64,000 bases of DNA from Bacteroidota bacterium. GTDB lineage: Bacteria; Bacteroidota; Bacteroidia; Chitinophagales; Chitinophagaceae. Below are positions 26,925 to 34,348 of this stretch, piece by piece (within the stretch, counting starts at the first letter, position 1; each line of letters starts with the position of its first letter). Position numbers and translations under genes: made by a program. The stretch covers positions 33,325-97,324 of the forward strand of contig JAIUNV010000005.1 of the NCBI GenBank assembly GCA_020161435.1, given 5' to 3'. A model generated the notes under the pieces. The model searched no databases. It was not told where the DNA came from and saw only the letters and a program-made list of their open reading frames with translations.

Positions 26925-27680
26925 ATGAAAAAACTGTTTCTTTCTGCCGCCGCCACTGTAATACTGGCCGGCGCCATGGCGCAAACCAAACCTGCGCCCA
27001 AAACTCCCGCCAAGCCTGCTCCTAAACCAGCGGCTAAATCTACGCCTGCCAAACCGGCCTTTGCACTCAAAACAAGTTTGGATAGCCTGAGCTATGCTTT
27101 AGGTGTGCTCGATGGCGGCTTCTTCAAACAACAAGGCATAGACAAACTCAACTATACTGCGCTGCTTGAAGCTTTTAAAGCAGTAATAGAAGGTAAAGAA
27201 CCATTAATGACTCCACAAATGGCAGATCAAACATTGCGTCAGAAGTTGCAGGAAGCTGCACAAAAGAAAATTCAGCCCACTATTGATGAGGGCCTGAAGT
27301 TTTTGGCCGAAAACAAGAAGCGCCCCGAGGTAAAAGAAACCCCCAGTGGCTTGCAGTACGAAGTGGTAAAAGCCGGCACCGGCCCTATGCCAAAAGATAC
27401 CAACGTGGTGAAAGTGCACTACACCGGCACCCTCATCAACGGTACCAAGTTCGATAGCAGCCGCGACCGTGGTGAGCCTGCACAGTTTCCGCTGAATGGT
27501 GTAATACCCGGCTGGACAGAAGGCGTACAGCTGATGCCTGTAGGCTCGGTGTACAAGTTTTACATTCCATACCAGCTGGCCTACGGTGCCCAGGGCATGC
27601 CACCCACCATTCCCGGTGGCTCTATGCTCATTTTTGAAGTAGAACTGCTCGATATTATAACGGGTGGCGGCGGCCAGTAA
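26925..27680 (+). CDS. FKBP-type peptidyl-prolyl cis-trans isomerase, exported
   Basis: The 251-residue protein has a signal peptide (hydrophobic 4-19), a Pro/Ala/Lys-rich linker (residues 22-45), an FKBP N-terminal dimerisation-like domain (SLDSLSYALGVLDGGF) and a C-terminal FKBP domain (VKVHYTGTLINGTKFDSS, GVIPGWTEGVQLMPVGS, LAYGAQG, LIFEVELLDI). This is the Mip/FkpA-type layout, a periplasmic folding factor. It is probably co-transcribed with the ABC ATPase. A terminator follows. Confidence 0.93.
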   Translation: MKKLFLSAAATVILAGAMAQTKPAPKTPAKPAPKPAAKSTPAKPAFALKTSLDSLSYALGVLDGGFFKQQGIDKLNYTALLEAFKAVIEGKEPLMTPQMADQTLRQKLQEAAQKKIQPTIDEGLKFLAENKKRPEVKETPSGLQYEVVKAGTGPMPKDTNVVKVHYTGTLINGTKFDSSRDRGEPAQFPLNGVIPGWTEGVQLMPVGSVYKFYIPYQLAYGAQGMPPTIPGGSMLIFEVELLDIITGGGGQ

Positions 27681-27701
27681 GCCACGTTCATTTATTTATG
27701 C

Positions 27702-27734
27702 AAACAGCGGGTGCCATAGGTACCTGCTGTTTTT
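27702..27734 (+). terminator. Intrinsic terminator after the FKBP gene
   Basis: AAACAGC(G)GGT and ACCTGCTGTTT pair around a short loop and are followed by a T-run. Confidence 0.8.
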
Positions 27735-27813
27735 GTAAGTGAAAGGTTGGTTGTTTCACCTGTATTTCAACCGTACGCTTTTGTTTGCGTTTGTTTTCCG
27801 GCCGCAGTCTTTT

Positions 27814-27861
27814 GGGATTGCATTGTCACAAGTAATCTGTTGGTGCGGAAGACTTGCGCCA
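27814..27861. repeat. Family F dispersed repeat (TCACAAGT...ACTTGCGCCA)
   Basis: The block GGATTGCA-TGTCACAAGT-ATC-GTTGGT-CGGAA-ACTTGCGCCA recurs at 28978-29023 in the same orientation, and a partial inverted copy lies at 28842-28880. All three flank the small gene at 28083-28658. A GAATGATGAATG block (family I) follows at 27874-27912. Confidence 0.75.
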
Positions 27862-27959
27862 GCGTTTTTTTTGAATGAGGAATGATGAATGATGAATGCG
27901 GAATGCGGAATGCTCTTGCCGTTGCGGGTGTTATCACCCGCAACAATGCTTGTTTGCCA

Positions 27960-27985
27960 GCAACGTCTCCCGCAGGGGACGTTGC
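27960..27985. repeat. Family E palindrome (GCAACGTC...GACGTTGC)
   Basis: GCAACGTC and GACGTTGC enclose TCCCGCAGGG, giving a strong hairpin. A near-identical copy lies at 28677-28702, on the other side of the gene 28083-28658. Confidence 0.85.
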
Positions 27986-28082
27986 GTGGATGAATAGACA
28001 GATAGACCACTACAAGGGGCCCGCTGTTGCTGAACACTTGCGCCAGAGGGGGGGGATGGCATGGGTTTTTACAGCATACACT

Positions 28083-28658
28083 CTATAAAAACGGATGCCT
28101 GAACTGCGGATATTGTTTTTTGCGTTCGTTCAGTTCTTGTACATAACGCTCCATGCCCGAAGGGTCGTAGATATTGTCTTTGGCAAAAAACAGTTTGCCT
28201 TCGTGGTAATTGTACACGGCCCAATTGATGGACGCATCAAAAATGAGTGTGTCGCCAATCAGAAAAAGATCGAAAGCGTATTTAATTACCATTTTCCAGG
28301 TCATCAGCAATGGCTGCTCGTTGCTGTCGGATAATACAAACACTTCATTGCTGAAAGGGATGCCCCTGTTGTACATCCATTTTTTGATCAGGGGAATGTT
28401 TTCCTGCACATCAACTGCATGTTCAAACTGGTCGATGGTTTTATAATTTTCGTACGAAAACGGAGCCCAGCCACCATCGGACAACAAACAGGCATGTTCA
28501 ATGAATGCGTATAAAAATTGGCTGGCGGTTGCATCAAGAAAAAAGATTTGTGCTTTGTGGGTGTCGGGCAATGCATCAAACGCCGCAGCCGTGCCAAACA
28601 CCGTAGGTTGGTTGGGGCGGGGCGTGGTGAAGTTTTTGATGTTGCTAAAATCAATCAA
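28083..28658 (-). CDS. Hypothetical protein
   Basis: I recognise no family. The frame is open to 28790 but its first 44 codons run through repeat sequence, including the family E palindrome, so a TTG start at 28658 (LIDFSNIKNFTTPRPNQ) is more plausible and gives 191 residues. The protein is soluble-looking, rich in aromatic and acidic residues, and ends NERKKQYPQFRHPFL. It contains a VFGTAAAFDALPDTHKAQIFFLDA segment. It sits between two family E palindromes and three family F repeats, which may be a transferred module. Confidence 0.6.
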   Translation of the reverse strand: MIDFSNIKNFTTPRPNQPTVFGTAAAFDALPDTHKAQIFFLDATASQFLYAFIEHACLLSDGGWAPFSYENYKTIDQFEHAVDVQENIPLIKKWMYNRGIPFSNEVFVLSDSNEQPLLMTWKMVIKYAFDLFLIGDTLIFDASINWAVYNYHEGKLFFAKDNIYDPSGMERYVQELNERKKQYPQFRHPFL

Positions 28659-28676
28659 GGTTGAGTTTTTTGGGCA

Positions 28677-28702
28677 GCAACGTCTCCCCCAGGGGACGTT
28701 GC
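28677..28702. repeat. Family E palindrome, second copy
   Basis: GCAACGTC and GACGTTGC enclose TCCCCCAGGG. It differs from the copy at 27960 by one loop base. It lies just upstream of the proposed TTG start of the hypothetical gene. A family C AATAAGGAAT block follows to 28752. Confidence 0.85.
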
Positions 28703-28798
28703 GTGAAAGAGAAAAAATAAGGAATAAGCAATAATGAATAAAAATAAGGAAGTAGGGGAACCGATAATCGTGATGAATTCTAACTTCCATGGAGCATT

Positions 28799-28826
28799 TT
28801 TCGGTCGATGTTCGTATCGACCGAAA
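28799..28826. repeat. Perfect 11-bp inverted repeat
   Basis: TTTCGGTCGAT and ATCGACCGAAA are exact complements separated by six bases (GTTCGT). No T-tract follows, so it looks more like an operator or a dispersed palindrome than a terminator. From 28827 to about 29160 I see only family F repeats and spurious frames. Confidence 0.7.
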
Positions 28827-29179
28827 CTGTATTGGCTTTTACTGGCGCAAGTGTGCTGCGTAGCAGGTCACTTGTGATGGCTCAAACTTGCCCGATTGTA
28901 TCGGGTGTTGATGGCAATGGTGTTTATTGTTTACACTATTGTTTGTATGCTTTGTTTTATCCTGACACAGTCCGGCAGGATTGCAACGTCACAAGTGATC
29001 CGTTGGTACGGAACACTTGCGCCATCGGGGAGTGTTGCCTGTGCGTTGGCACAAGGCAGGCTCTTTTGCAAGGTTTGCTTTTGTGTGTCTGCTTTGTGTG
29101 CCTTGCAAAGGTACCTGACTTGGTGTGTTTGCATTTGAGGCTTCGTTATTTTACTCATTTCAAGCAACACTTTCAGTGT

Positions 29180-29208
29180 GGACAGTAGTCCGTTGTTTAG
29201 TAGTCTAC
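29180..29208 (+). promoter_or_regulatory. Candidate C-box operator of the R-M regulator
   Basis: GGACAGTAGTCC (29180-29191) and GTAGTCTAC (29200-29208) are two dyads sharing AGTAGTC at 29184 and 29199, a 15-bp period. They lie 20-48 bp before the HTH start codon and overlap the -33 element and most of the spacer of the predicted promoter. This fits an autoregulatory site of a controller protein; the binding itself is inferred. Confidence 0.45.
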
Positions 29209-29223
29209 ATAGTTCCACTTTTG
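29193..29223 (+). promoter_or_regulatory. Promoter of the C-protein/endonuclease operon
   Basis: TTG at 29193-29195 and CACTTTTG at 29216-29223 are spaced by 20 nt. The -7 box has one mismatch to TAnnTTTG. It ends four bases before the ATG, so the transcript would be essentially leaderless, as reported for some controller proteins. Confidence 0.45.
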
Positions 29224-29227
29224 CAAT

Positions 29228-29434
29228 ATGGATATAAAAAAGAAATTCGGCAAACAAGTCAAAAAGTTGCGACTTGAAAAAGGCTTGTCCCAAGAAGCCC
29301 TTGCTTGGGAAGCTAATCTCGATAGAACTTATATTCCAAGTATTGAAAAGGGAGAAAGAAATGTTTCCATTACTGTCATGGAGCAAATTGCTAATGCACT
29401 CAAAGTGAAAATATCCGTACTTCTTGATGAGTAA
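29228..29434 (+). CDS. XRE-family HTH regulator, C-protein-like
   Basis: The 68-residue protein is almost entirely one helix-turn-helix domain (KQVKKLRLEKGLSQEALA, then YIPSIEKGERNVSITVMEQIANALKV). Small HTH proteins of this size located directly in front of a restriction endonuclease gene are controller (C) proteins that time nuclease expression after entry into a new host. It overlaps the endonuclease start by 8 bp, indicating translational coupling. Tandem dyads in its own promoter fit autoregulation. The gene is AT-rich like the rest of the island. Confidence 0.85.
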   Translation: MDIKKKFGKQVKKLRLEKGLSQEALAWEANLDRTYIPSIEKGERNVSITVMEQIANALKVKISVLLDE

Positions 29435-30839
29435 AATAAAAGTCAACAAACGAAAAATGAAAGAACTTAAAGCAACTGCTGACAACAAAAGACAGTGGAA
29501 CGAAAACTTTTTGAAATATACAGAGTTTATTGTCGGTCATGTAAATTATAAAGGGCTGTTCTTTGAAAGAGGTGCAGACAAAAGAGTAAAATGGGTTGTA
29601 ACTGGTAAATCAGCTAAAGGCATAGAAAGAAGAAGTTGGTGGGATAAAAAATGTTCGGAACATGGAATTCAACTTGGAGCAGGATGTTATGCCAAAATTG
29701 CATACATAATTCATCCAACGAAATTGCATACATGTCAAATTTGTGGCAAAGAACTTCGGATTGAATATGTTTACCCAAATAAGAGAACTATTGAAGCATT
29801 TAAGAGGGAATTCAATTTTGCTATTCATCCTTACACAAAAGATATTTACCAAATCATTGATGAAGTTGTAAAAACAAATGGTGATATTGAAAAGGTCAAA
29901 AGAATTTTCAAAATCAAAGGAACTAATATTCCGTCTGTAGATACTTTGAAGCAACATGTAAAAGTCAATTTTGTTGATACTTATTCAAAAGCACTTTCAC
30001 CAGGTGTGTTTAGTAATTCGCCCGATAGATTGGACGGTTATCATTCAGATGGAAATTGTTGTCGTGGTCAAAGTGATAAAGGTCGCCACAAATCAAATAT
30101 GCAACGATATGGTCAAGATAGGAGAGTGTATGAAAACTGGGCTGATGGTGATTGGAAAATGGCAGACCGTTTGATGTCAATATTCCGAAAGCATGATTTA
30201 AGTGCCGACCATATCGGACCAATTTCACTTGGCTTTTGTCATCGTCCAAAGTTTCATCCGCTTACCAAAGCTGAAAACTCTGCAAAGAATAACCGAATGA
30301 GTTTGGCTGATGTAAAAGTCTTGCTTGGAGATGAACAAAAGGAACAGGTTGTTTCCTGGCATTCTAAATTTATTTGGGATAAACTGAAAAGCAAAGTTGC
30401 ATCTGATAAGGATGCAGTGAAGTTGAGTGACTTTATGAGAAAGAATTTGCATCACATTCTCATTGTATTTTCAATGATTGATGAAAAAGGTTTCGGTAAC
30501 TTTCTAGAGGAGTTTTTAAATCCTGAATACACATTCTTTGACCATAGATTTGAGGGATTTAATCCTAAAGATGGTTCATACAAAAGAGTAGTTTCTACCA
30601 AGCGAACTGGAAAAAATCAGCAAAATAATATCAAGCGTTATTATAGAGCAGCATTTGAAAAGCTACAGGAATACAAAGAAATTGAAAACAGAAAAACAAA
30701 TATTTGGAACCATGAAGAAGTTGACAAGGAACTTGAAAAACTTTTTGTTTTGCTGAAAGCAAAACAAAACAAAGAGGCAAAAGCACAACTTGAAAATGTT
30801 TTCAGAGTATTAGCCAACATTGCGGAAAGCAACTGGTAA
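29427..30839 (+). CDS. Type IIS restriction endonuclease, Eco31I/Esp3I/Alw26I family
   Basis: From ATG 29427 the protein has 470 residues. The active-site block is SADHIGPISLGF...KFHPLTKAENSAKNN, with Asp261, His262 and Asn284. As I recall, Eco31I uses Asp311, His312 and Asn334 in an HNH (beta-beta-alpha-metal) site; the spacing here is identical with a constant offset of 50. A CxxC pair (Cys103/Cys106) lies in the N-terminal half. Enzymes of this family cleave outside GTCTC-containing sites (Eco31I GGTCTC, Esp3I CGTCTC, Alw26I GTCTC); which one applies here cannot be read from the sequence. The two methyltransferases lie just downstream on the opposite strand, and the 3' ends overlap by 30 bp. 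Confidence 0.85.
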   Translation: MSKIKVNKRKMKELKATADNKRQWNENFLKYTEFIVGHVNYKGLFFERGADKRVKWVVTGKSAKGIERRSWWDKKCSEHGIQLGAGCYAKIAYIIHPTKLHTCQICGKELRIEYVYPNKRTIEAFKREFNFAIHPYTKDIYQIIDEVVKTNGDIEKVKRIFKIKGTNIPSVDTLKQHVKVNFVDTYSKALSPGVFSNSPDRLDGYHSDGNCCRGQSDKGRHKSNMQRYGQDRRVYENWADGDWKMADRLMSIFRKHDLSADHIGPISLGFCHRPKFHPLTKAENSAKNNRMSLADVKVLLGDEQKEQVVSWHSKFIWDKLKSKVASDKDAVKLSDFMRKNLHHILIVFSMIDEKGFGNFLEEFLNPEYTFFDHRFEGFNPKDGSYKRVVSTKRTGKNQQNNIKRYYRAAFEKLQEYKEIENRKTNIWNHEEVDKELEKLFVLLKAKQNKEAKAQLENVFRVLANIAESNW

Positions 30840-31994
30840 TTGGTCTAAACAACTTTCGTAGAAAGTTGCAAAGTCAATTTCTCCCAACATCAATTTTTCA
30901 AAAGCAGAAGTCGGTTTGTAATTGCAAGTCATTTCAAACTCTCCAGAACCTGTCGTAAGAATTGGTAAGCCTCCAATGGCTTGTTTAACTGTTATCGGTT
31001 TTGGTTTGCTTTCGTCTTTATGGGAGAATAAAATTTTCGGTTGCGAAAATTTTTCTTTTTTGAGTGAACCGATAATTACAACTCGTCTGCGTTTTTGTGG
31101 AACTCCAAAATCTTCTGCGTTCAATTTGAATGGTGTGGATACATGGTAACCGATTTCTTCAAATGATGAAATTATTTCTTTCATTGCTGCACCCTTTCTC
31201 ATTGTGAGAATGCCTGGGACATTTTCCATTACAAAAATCTCTGGCCGTATTTCCTCAACTACATAAACGAACTCTTTAAACAACTGATTTCTCTTATCGT
31301 CTGGATTTCTCCAGCCTGCATGAGAAAAGCCCTGACATGGCGGACCACCAATTATAACTCCAATCTTTTTTTGTTTTGCTGCAACTGAAATAATTTGCTC
31401 TTTAATTTCTTGTGAAGTGATGTCGCCTAAAATCAAATTATTTCCATTGTCAAATTCCGAATGGTTCTTCTTATAGGTTTCAAAAAAGTTTGGTTCTATT
31501 TCATTTGCAGCAATCAACTTAAAACCTTCCGACAAAAAACCTTCCGACATTCCACCTGCACCAGCAAACAGATCAATGAATGTCAAATTCTTTAAATGGC
31601 TTTTCAATGTTTCTGCAATTGCTCTTGCAAGCAATGGCGGAACGGCATTGCCAATTTGTTTGTATTGAGAAGTCTTGCTGCCGTAAAAAATAAAACTGTC
31701 TTTAAATGATTGCAGTCTTGCTCCTTCACGGGTTGAAATAATTCTGTCTTGTGATGGATGCAAGTTGCATCCATTACCTAAGCGATTAAAGTAAGTTGTG
31801 ATGGTGTAACTCGGCTTGTCAAATTCAAGTCTGCCATAGTAAGTTGTTCGTCCACCAGATCGCCTGATTTGCTCAAGTCGTTGCGATGGAATTGTGTCGG
31901 GAATGTTTTGCCAATTCCCCCCTGCTGGAATGTGTTGAACCATTTCCCACTCCAATTTACTAAGTCCGGGTGCGATGTGGTTATACAGTTTCAT
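30810..31994 (-). CDS. DNA (cytosine-5) methyltransferase, circularly permuted
   Basis: From ATG 31994 the protein has 394 residues. The conserved motifs occur out of order: the motif IX-like RLQSFKDSF (93-101) and motif X QIGNAVPPLLA (113-123) come first, followed by motif I DLFAGAGGMS (141-150), the catalytic PPCQ with Cys220, ENV (257-259) and QKRRRV (300-305). In ordinary C5 enzymes IX and X are last. The new N-terminus (YNHIAPG) corresponds to a point inside the target-recognition region, the remainder of which forms the C-terminus after residue 330. Permuted C5 enzymes such as M.BssHII are known. The role is protection of one strand of the asymmetric site. It overlaps the adenine methyltransferase by 14 bp. 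Confidence 0.92.
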   Translation of the reverse strand: MKLYNHIAPGLSKLEWEMVQHIPAGGNWQNIPDTIPSQRLEQIRRSGGRTTYYGRLEFDKPSYTITTYFNRLGNGCNLHPSQDRIISTREGARLQSFKDSFIFYGSKTSQYKQIGNAVPPLLARAIAETLKSHLKNLTFIDLFAGAGGMSEGFLSEGFKLIAANEIEPNFFETYKKNHSEFDNGNNLILGDITSQEIKEQIISVAAKQKKIGVIIGGPPCQGFSHAGWRNPDDKRNQLFKEFVYVVEEIRPEIFVMENVPGILTMRKGAAMKEIISSFEEIGYHVSTPFKLNAEDFGVPQKRRRVVIIGSLKKEKFSQPKILFSHKDESKPKPITVKQAIGGLPILTTGSGEFEMTCNYKPTSAFEKLMLGEIDFATFYESCLDQLPVAFRNVG

Positions 31995-33969
31995 AGTCAA
32001 CTACTGGCTCTGCCTTTTTCTTAGTATTCAAAATGTAATTGGTTTCAGTTTTAGTCAGGCCGTAAAGTTTACAAACTATTTCGTTGGTATCGTTTTCATC
32101 ATTTGAAAATTCATTCAAGTCAAAACTGTCTAAGTCAACAATCGGAAGTTCGTCTAACTCGTAATTATTTATGTGGTTATTGCTACTTGTAATTTTAAAA
32201 CGCCAATTTAACAAGCCACTATTTAATATGAAATAGAGTTTTTTCAAATCAGATTGTTTCCTTGTTGAAACAATGTAGTTGCAAGAGTTTCCTATTATGT
32301 CTGTCTTTTCACAAAAAATAAATTTCAATCTTCGCTGAATATCAATGTTTGAAATCTGCTGGCAAATTAACCTCTCTTTGTTGTAGTCGTTAACTTTAAA
32401 ATCATCTGATTTTTTGTTAAGAAAACTTTCAATCTCAACAAACTCTCCGTTCTTATCAATCACACTTTCATCAGAAATCATATTGCCTCTTACCAATCTC
32501 CAACCTGTGTTTTCAGAAGTAATAAACGTTTTGAATAGCGTTAAATCTAATTCGCCTCTTCTGTTTCTGATGAAAGAAATTTCTTTCATCTTTTTTTGCT
32601 TTGAGATTTTTGCAAGTATTGACCAACCAGTTTTATCAATCAAGGGAATTTCAAAGTTGGTTGGGAAAATATTTTTAATTGTTGTAAAATCAATTTCAAA
32701 AGTATTGTCCGAAATTTCAATTCCGATTTTATCTGTCTTGCTACCTTTCTGCAAATAGAAAATTACGGTTGATTGTGAAACATTCTCAAATAATTTTGCT
32801 GCTTCGGGATAATAACGAATGAAATGAAGTCGGTTAGAAAGTAAAAGATACTTGCGAAGTTTTGCAGAAGTTAAGTCGGCAAATAATGAGGATGGACAAA
32901 TAATTCCGATTTGTCCGTTTGACTTTGTCAAACGAATAATCATTTCAATTGAGAGTTGATAGTAGTTCAACATTCCTTCAATTGAGTATTGATAAAATCC
33001 AGAAGTCCTGAAAAAATTTATTTGGTTTTGAACTTTGATTTGAAGATTTGCATAGTAGCCGTTCAACTTTAGCTCGCCTTCTTTCTTGTTTACTTTCAGT
33101 AAACAGTAAGGAGGATTTGAAAACACAACATCAAAACCGCCATTGGCAAAAATACTTTTGAAATCGTTTGAAAGGTCAATACTGTTCTCGTCTTCTTGCA
33201 AAAAAGTTGTCTTTGGTATCAATGCGTTTCTTATGATGATGTTTGTTGAAAGTGCATTGATAATTTCGGAATTCAATTTCGGAAAAAGCGAAATGACTTT
33301 GCATCGCAAAACTTTCAAAGCCGTTTCGTCCAAATCGACCGCAAACAAATTATTGCAAATAATTTGTTGCAAAGGCAAAGAATATTTCTTTTTCAGAATT
33401 TCAACTGCCTCAAAGTAAAACCTGCCTGTGCCACTGGCAAAATCAAGACAAGTTATTGCGTTAGCAATTACTTTTTCTTGAATTGCATTTGCAATTGTAT
33501 TCTTAACTATTTCGTTTGTGATTTGCTTTAGTGTATAGACTGCTCCGTTTTCTCTTAAATGGTGTTTGGATTTTTTTCTTGTGAGTTTTCCATTTCCAAT
33601 GGAAAATTCTGAATTCAAAAAAGCGATGTGCAACTCTTCAACTATCTCTGGAATTTTATCAATGTTCTTCTCAACAAAATTTTCAATCAAGGCAATTTGC
33701 TCAAACTGAAAAACCGTTTTTAATTCTTCTGAATGTTTTTTGTATTTGGAACTGATGAAAGAAGTAATCAGCGAATTGATAAGCTGATTATGAATTTTGA
33801 AAGCGATATTGCTTTCATCTGTTAGTAGTAAGTTTGCATTTATCAAATGAAGTTCCTTTGCAGAAATGGGTTTTAATTCATTTGTATTTGAAAGGAAATT
33901 CTTTTGAATTTCAAGAGCAATCATTTGTTCTTCTTTTATCAAAAAGTAGTTCAGAATATTACTGCTCAT
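31981..33969 (-). CDS. N6-adenine DNA methyltransferase
   Basis: The 662-residue protein carries GAVYTLKQITNEIV (143-156, motif X-like), motif I DFASGTGRFYFE (176-187) and the catalytic NPPY at 285-288, followed by a long C-terminal target-recognition region (about 400-640). The X-I-IV-TRD order fits the gamma class of N6-adenine enzymes. Paired with the C5 enzyme, it would methylate the adenine-bearing strand of an asymmetric type IIS site. Its start overlaps the upstream HTH gene in an ATGA junction (33966-33969), so all three minus-strand genes form one coupled operon. Confidence 0.9.
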   Translation of the reverse strand: MSSNILNYFLIKEEQMIALEIQKNFLSNTNELKPISAKELHLINANLLLTDESNIAFKIHNQLINSLITSFISSKYKKHSEELKTVFQFEQIALIENFVEKNIDKIPEIVEELHIAFLNSEFSIGNGKLTRKKSKHHLRENGAVYTLKQITNEIVKNTIANAIQEKVIANAITCLDFASGTGRFYFEAVEILKKKYSLPLQQIICNNLFAVDLDETALKVLRCKVISLFPKLNSEIINALSTNIIIRNALIPKTTFLQEDENSIDLSNDFKSIFANGGFDVVFSNPPYCLLKVNKKEGELKLNGYYANLQIKVQNQINFFRTSGFYQYSIEGMLNYYQLSIEMIIRLTKSNGQIGIICPSSLFADLTSAKLRKYLLLSNRLHFIRYYPEAAKLFENVSQSTVIFYLQKGSKTDKIGIEISDNTFEIDFTTIKNIFPTNFEIPLIDKTGWSILAKISKQKKMKEISFIRNRRGELDLTLFKTFITSENTGWRLVRGNMISDESVIDKNGEFVEIESFLNKKSDDFKVNDYNKERLICQQISNIDIQRRLKFIFCEKTDIIGNSCNYIVSTRKQSDLKKLYFILNSGLLNWRFKITSSNNHINNYELDELPIVDLDSFDLNEFSNDENDTNEIVCKLYGLTKTETNYILNTKKKAEPVVDYETV

Positions 33970-34307
33970 TTTGACTTCTTGGTTTTGGTTCGTTTATATT
34001 CAATTTTTGCCTCTGCTACTTGTAGAATTTCGGAGAAAGAATTTTCTTCCTGAATTTCATAAACTACAACATCGCTATAAAAAGCTACAAGTAATTTGTT
34101 CTTATCTGTTTTAAATTGGGTGGCAATTTGTTCAATCATTTGAACATTTGGTTTGCGTTCATCTCTCTCAATCTTACTTAGAGTCGATTGGTCAATGTCA
34201 AGTAAAGCAGCAAGTTTCCTTAAAGGCATTGCGGCTTCTTCTCTTAACTTTCGGATTTGAGTTCCGATACTGTCTAAATTTTGCATATATAATAATGGTC
34301 TTGACAT
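33966..34307 (-). CDS. XRE-family HTH regulator heading the methyltransferase operon
   Basis: The protein has 113 residues from ATG 34307, or 106 from ATG 34286 (MQNLDSIGTQIRKLREEAAM). An HTH domain covers roughly residues 14-68 (PLRKLAALLDIDQSTLSKIERDERKPN), with a Lys-rich C-terminal tail (YKRTKTKKSK). A promoter ends only 8 bp before ATG 34307, so the message is either leaderless from there or starts at 34286 with a short leader. The position at the head of the methyltransferase operon suggests it controls methyltransferase level. The island therefore has two regulators, one per operon. Confidence 0.85.
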   Translation of the reverse strand: MSRPLLYMQNLDSIGTQIRKLREEAAMPLRKLAALLDIDQSTLSKIERDERKPNVQMIEQIATQFKTDKNKLLVAFYSDVVVYEIQEENSFSEILQVAEAKIEYKRTKTKKSK

Positions 34308-34315
34308 TATTTGTC

Positions 34316-34348
34316 CAAATGTATAGTGTTCTCAGTTAAAATGCCAAA
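34316..34348 (-). promoter_or_regulatory. Promoter of the methyltransferase operon
   Basis: On the minus strand, TTTG (34348-34345), a 21-nt spacer and TACATTTG (34323-34316) give a full Bacteroidota TTTG / TAnnTTTG promoter. Transcription should start within a few bases of the ATG at 34307. Confidence 0.65.

Noticed and set aside
28808..29188. Cys-rich 126-codon plus frame left of the R-M island
   Set aside because: It runs through family F repeats and the translation looks like random sequence.
29228..34307. Type I or toxin-antitoxin interpretation of the HTH-rich island
   Set aside because: There is no HsdR/HsdS, and the HNH endonuclease plus C5 and N6A methyltransferases fit type IIS much better.
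29424..34307. Depletion of GTCTC sites as evidence of specificity
   Set aside because: GTCTC/GAGAC is seen at many places in the window (for example 531, 11132, 19405, 26435, 52163), so no depletion can be claimed by eye.
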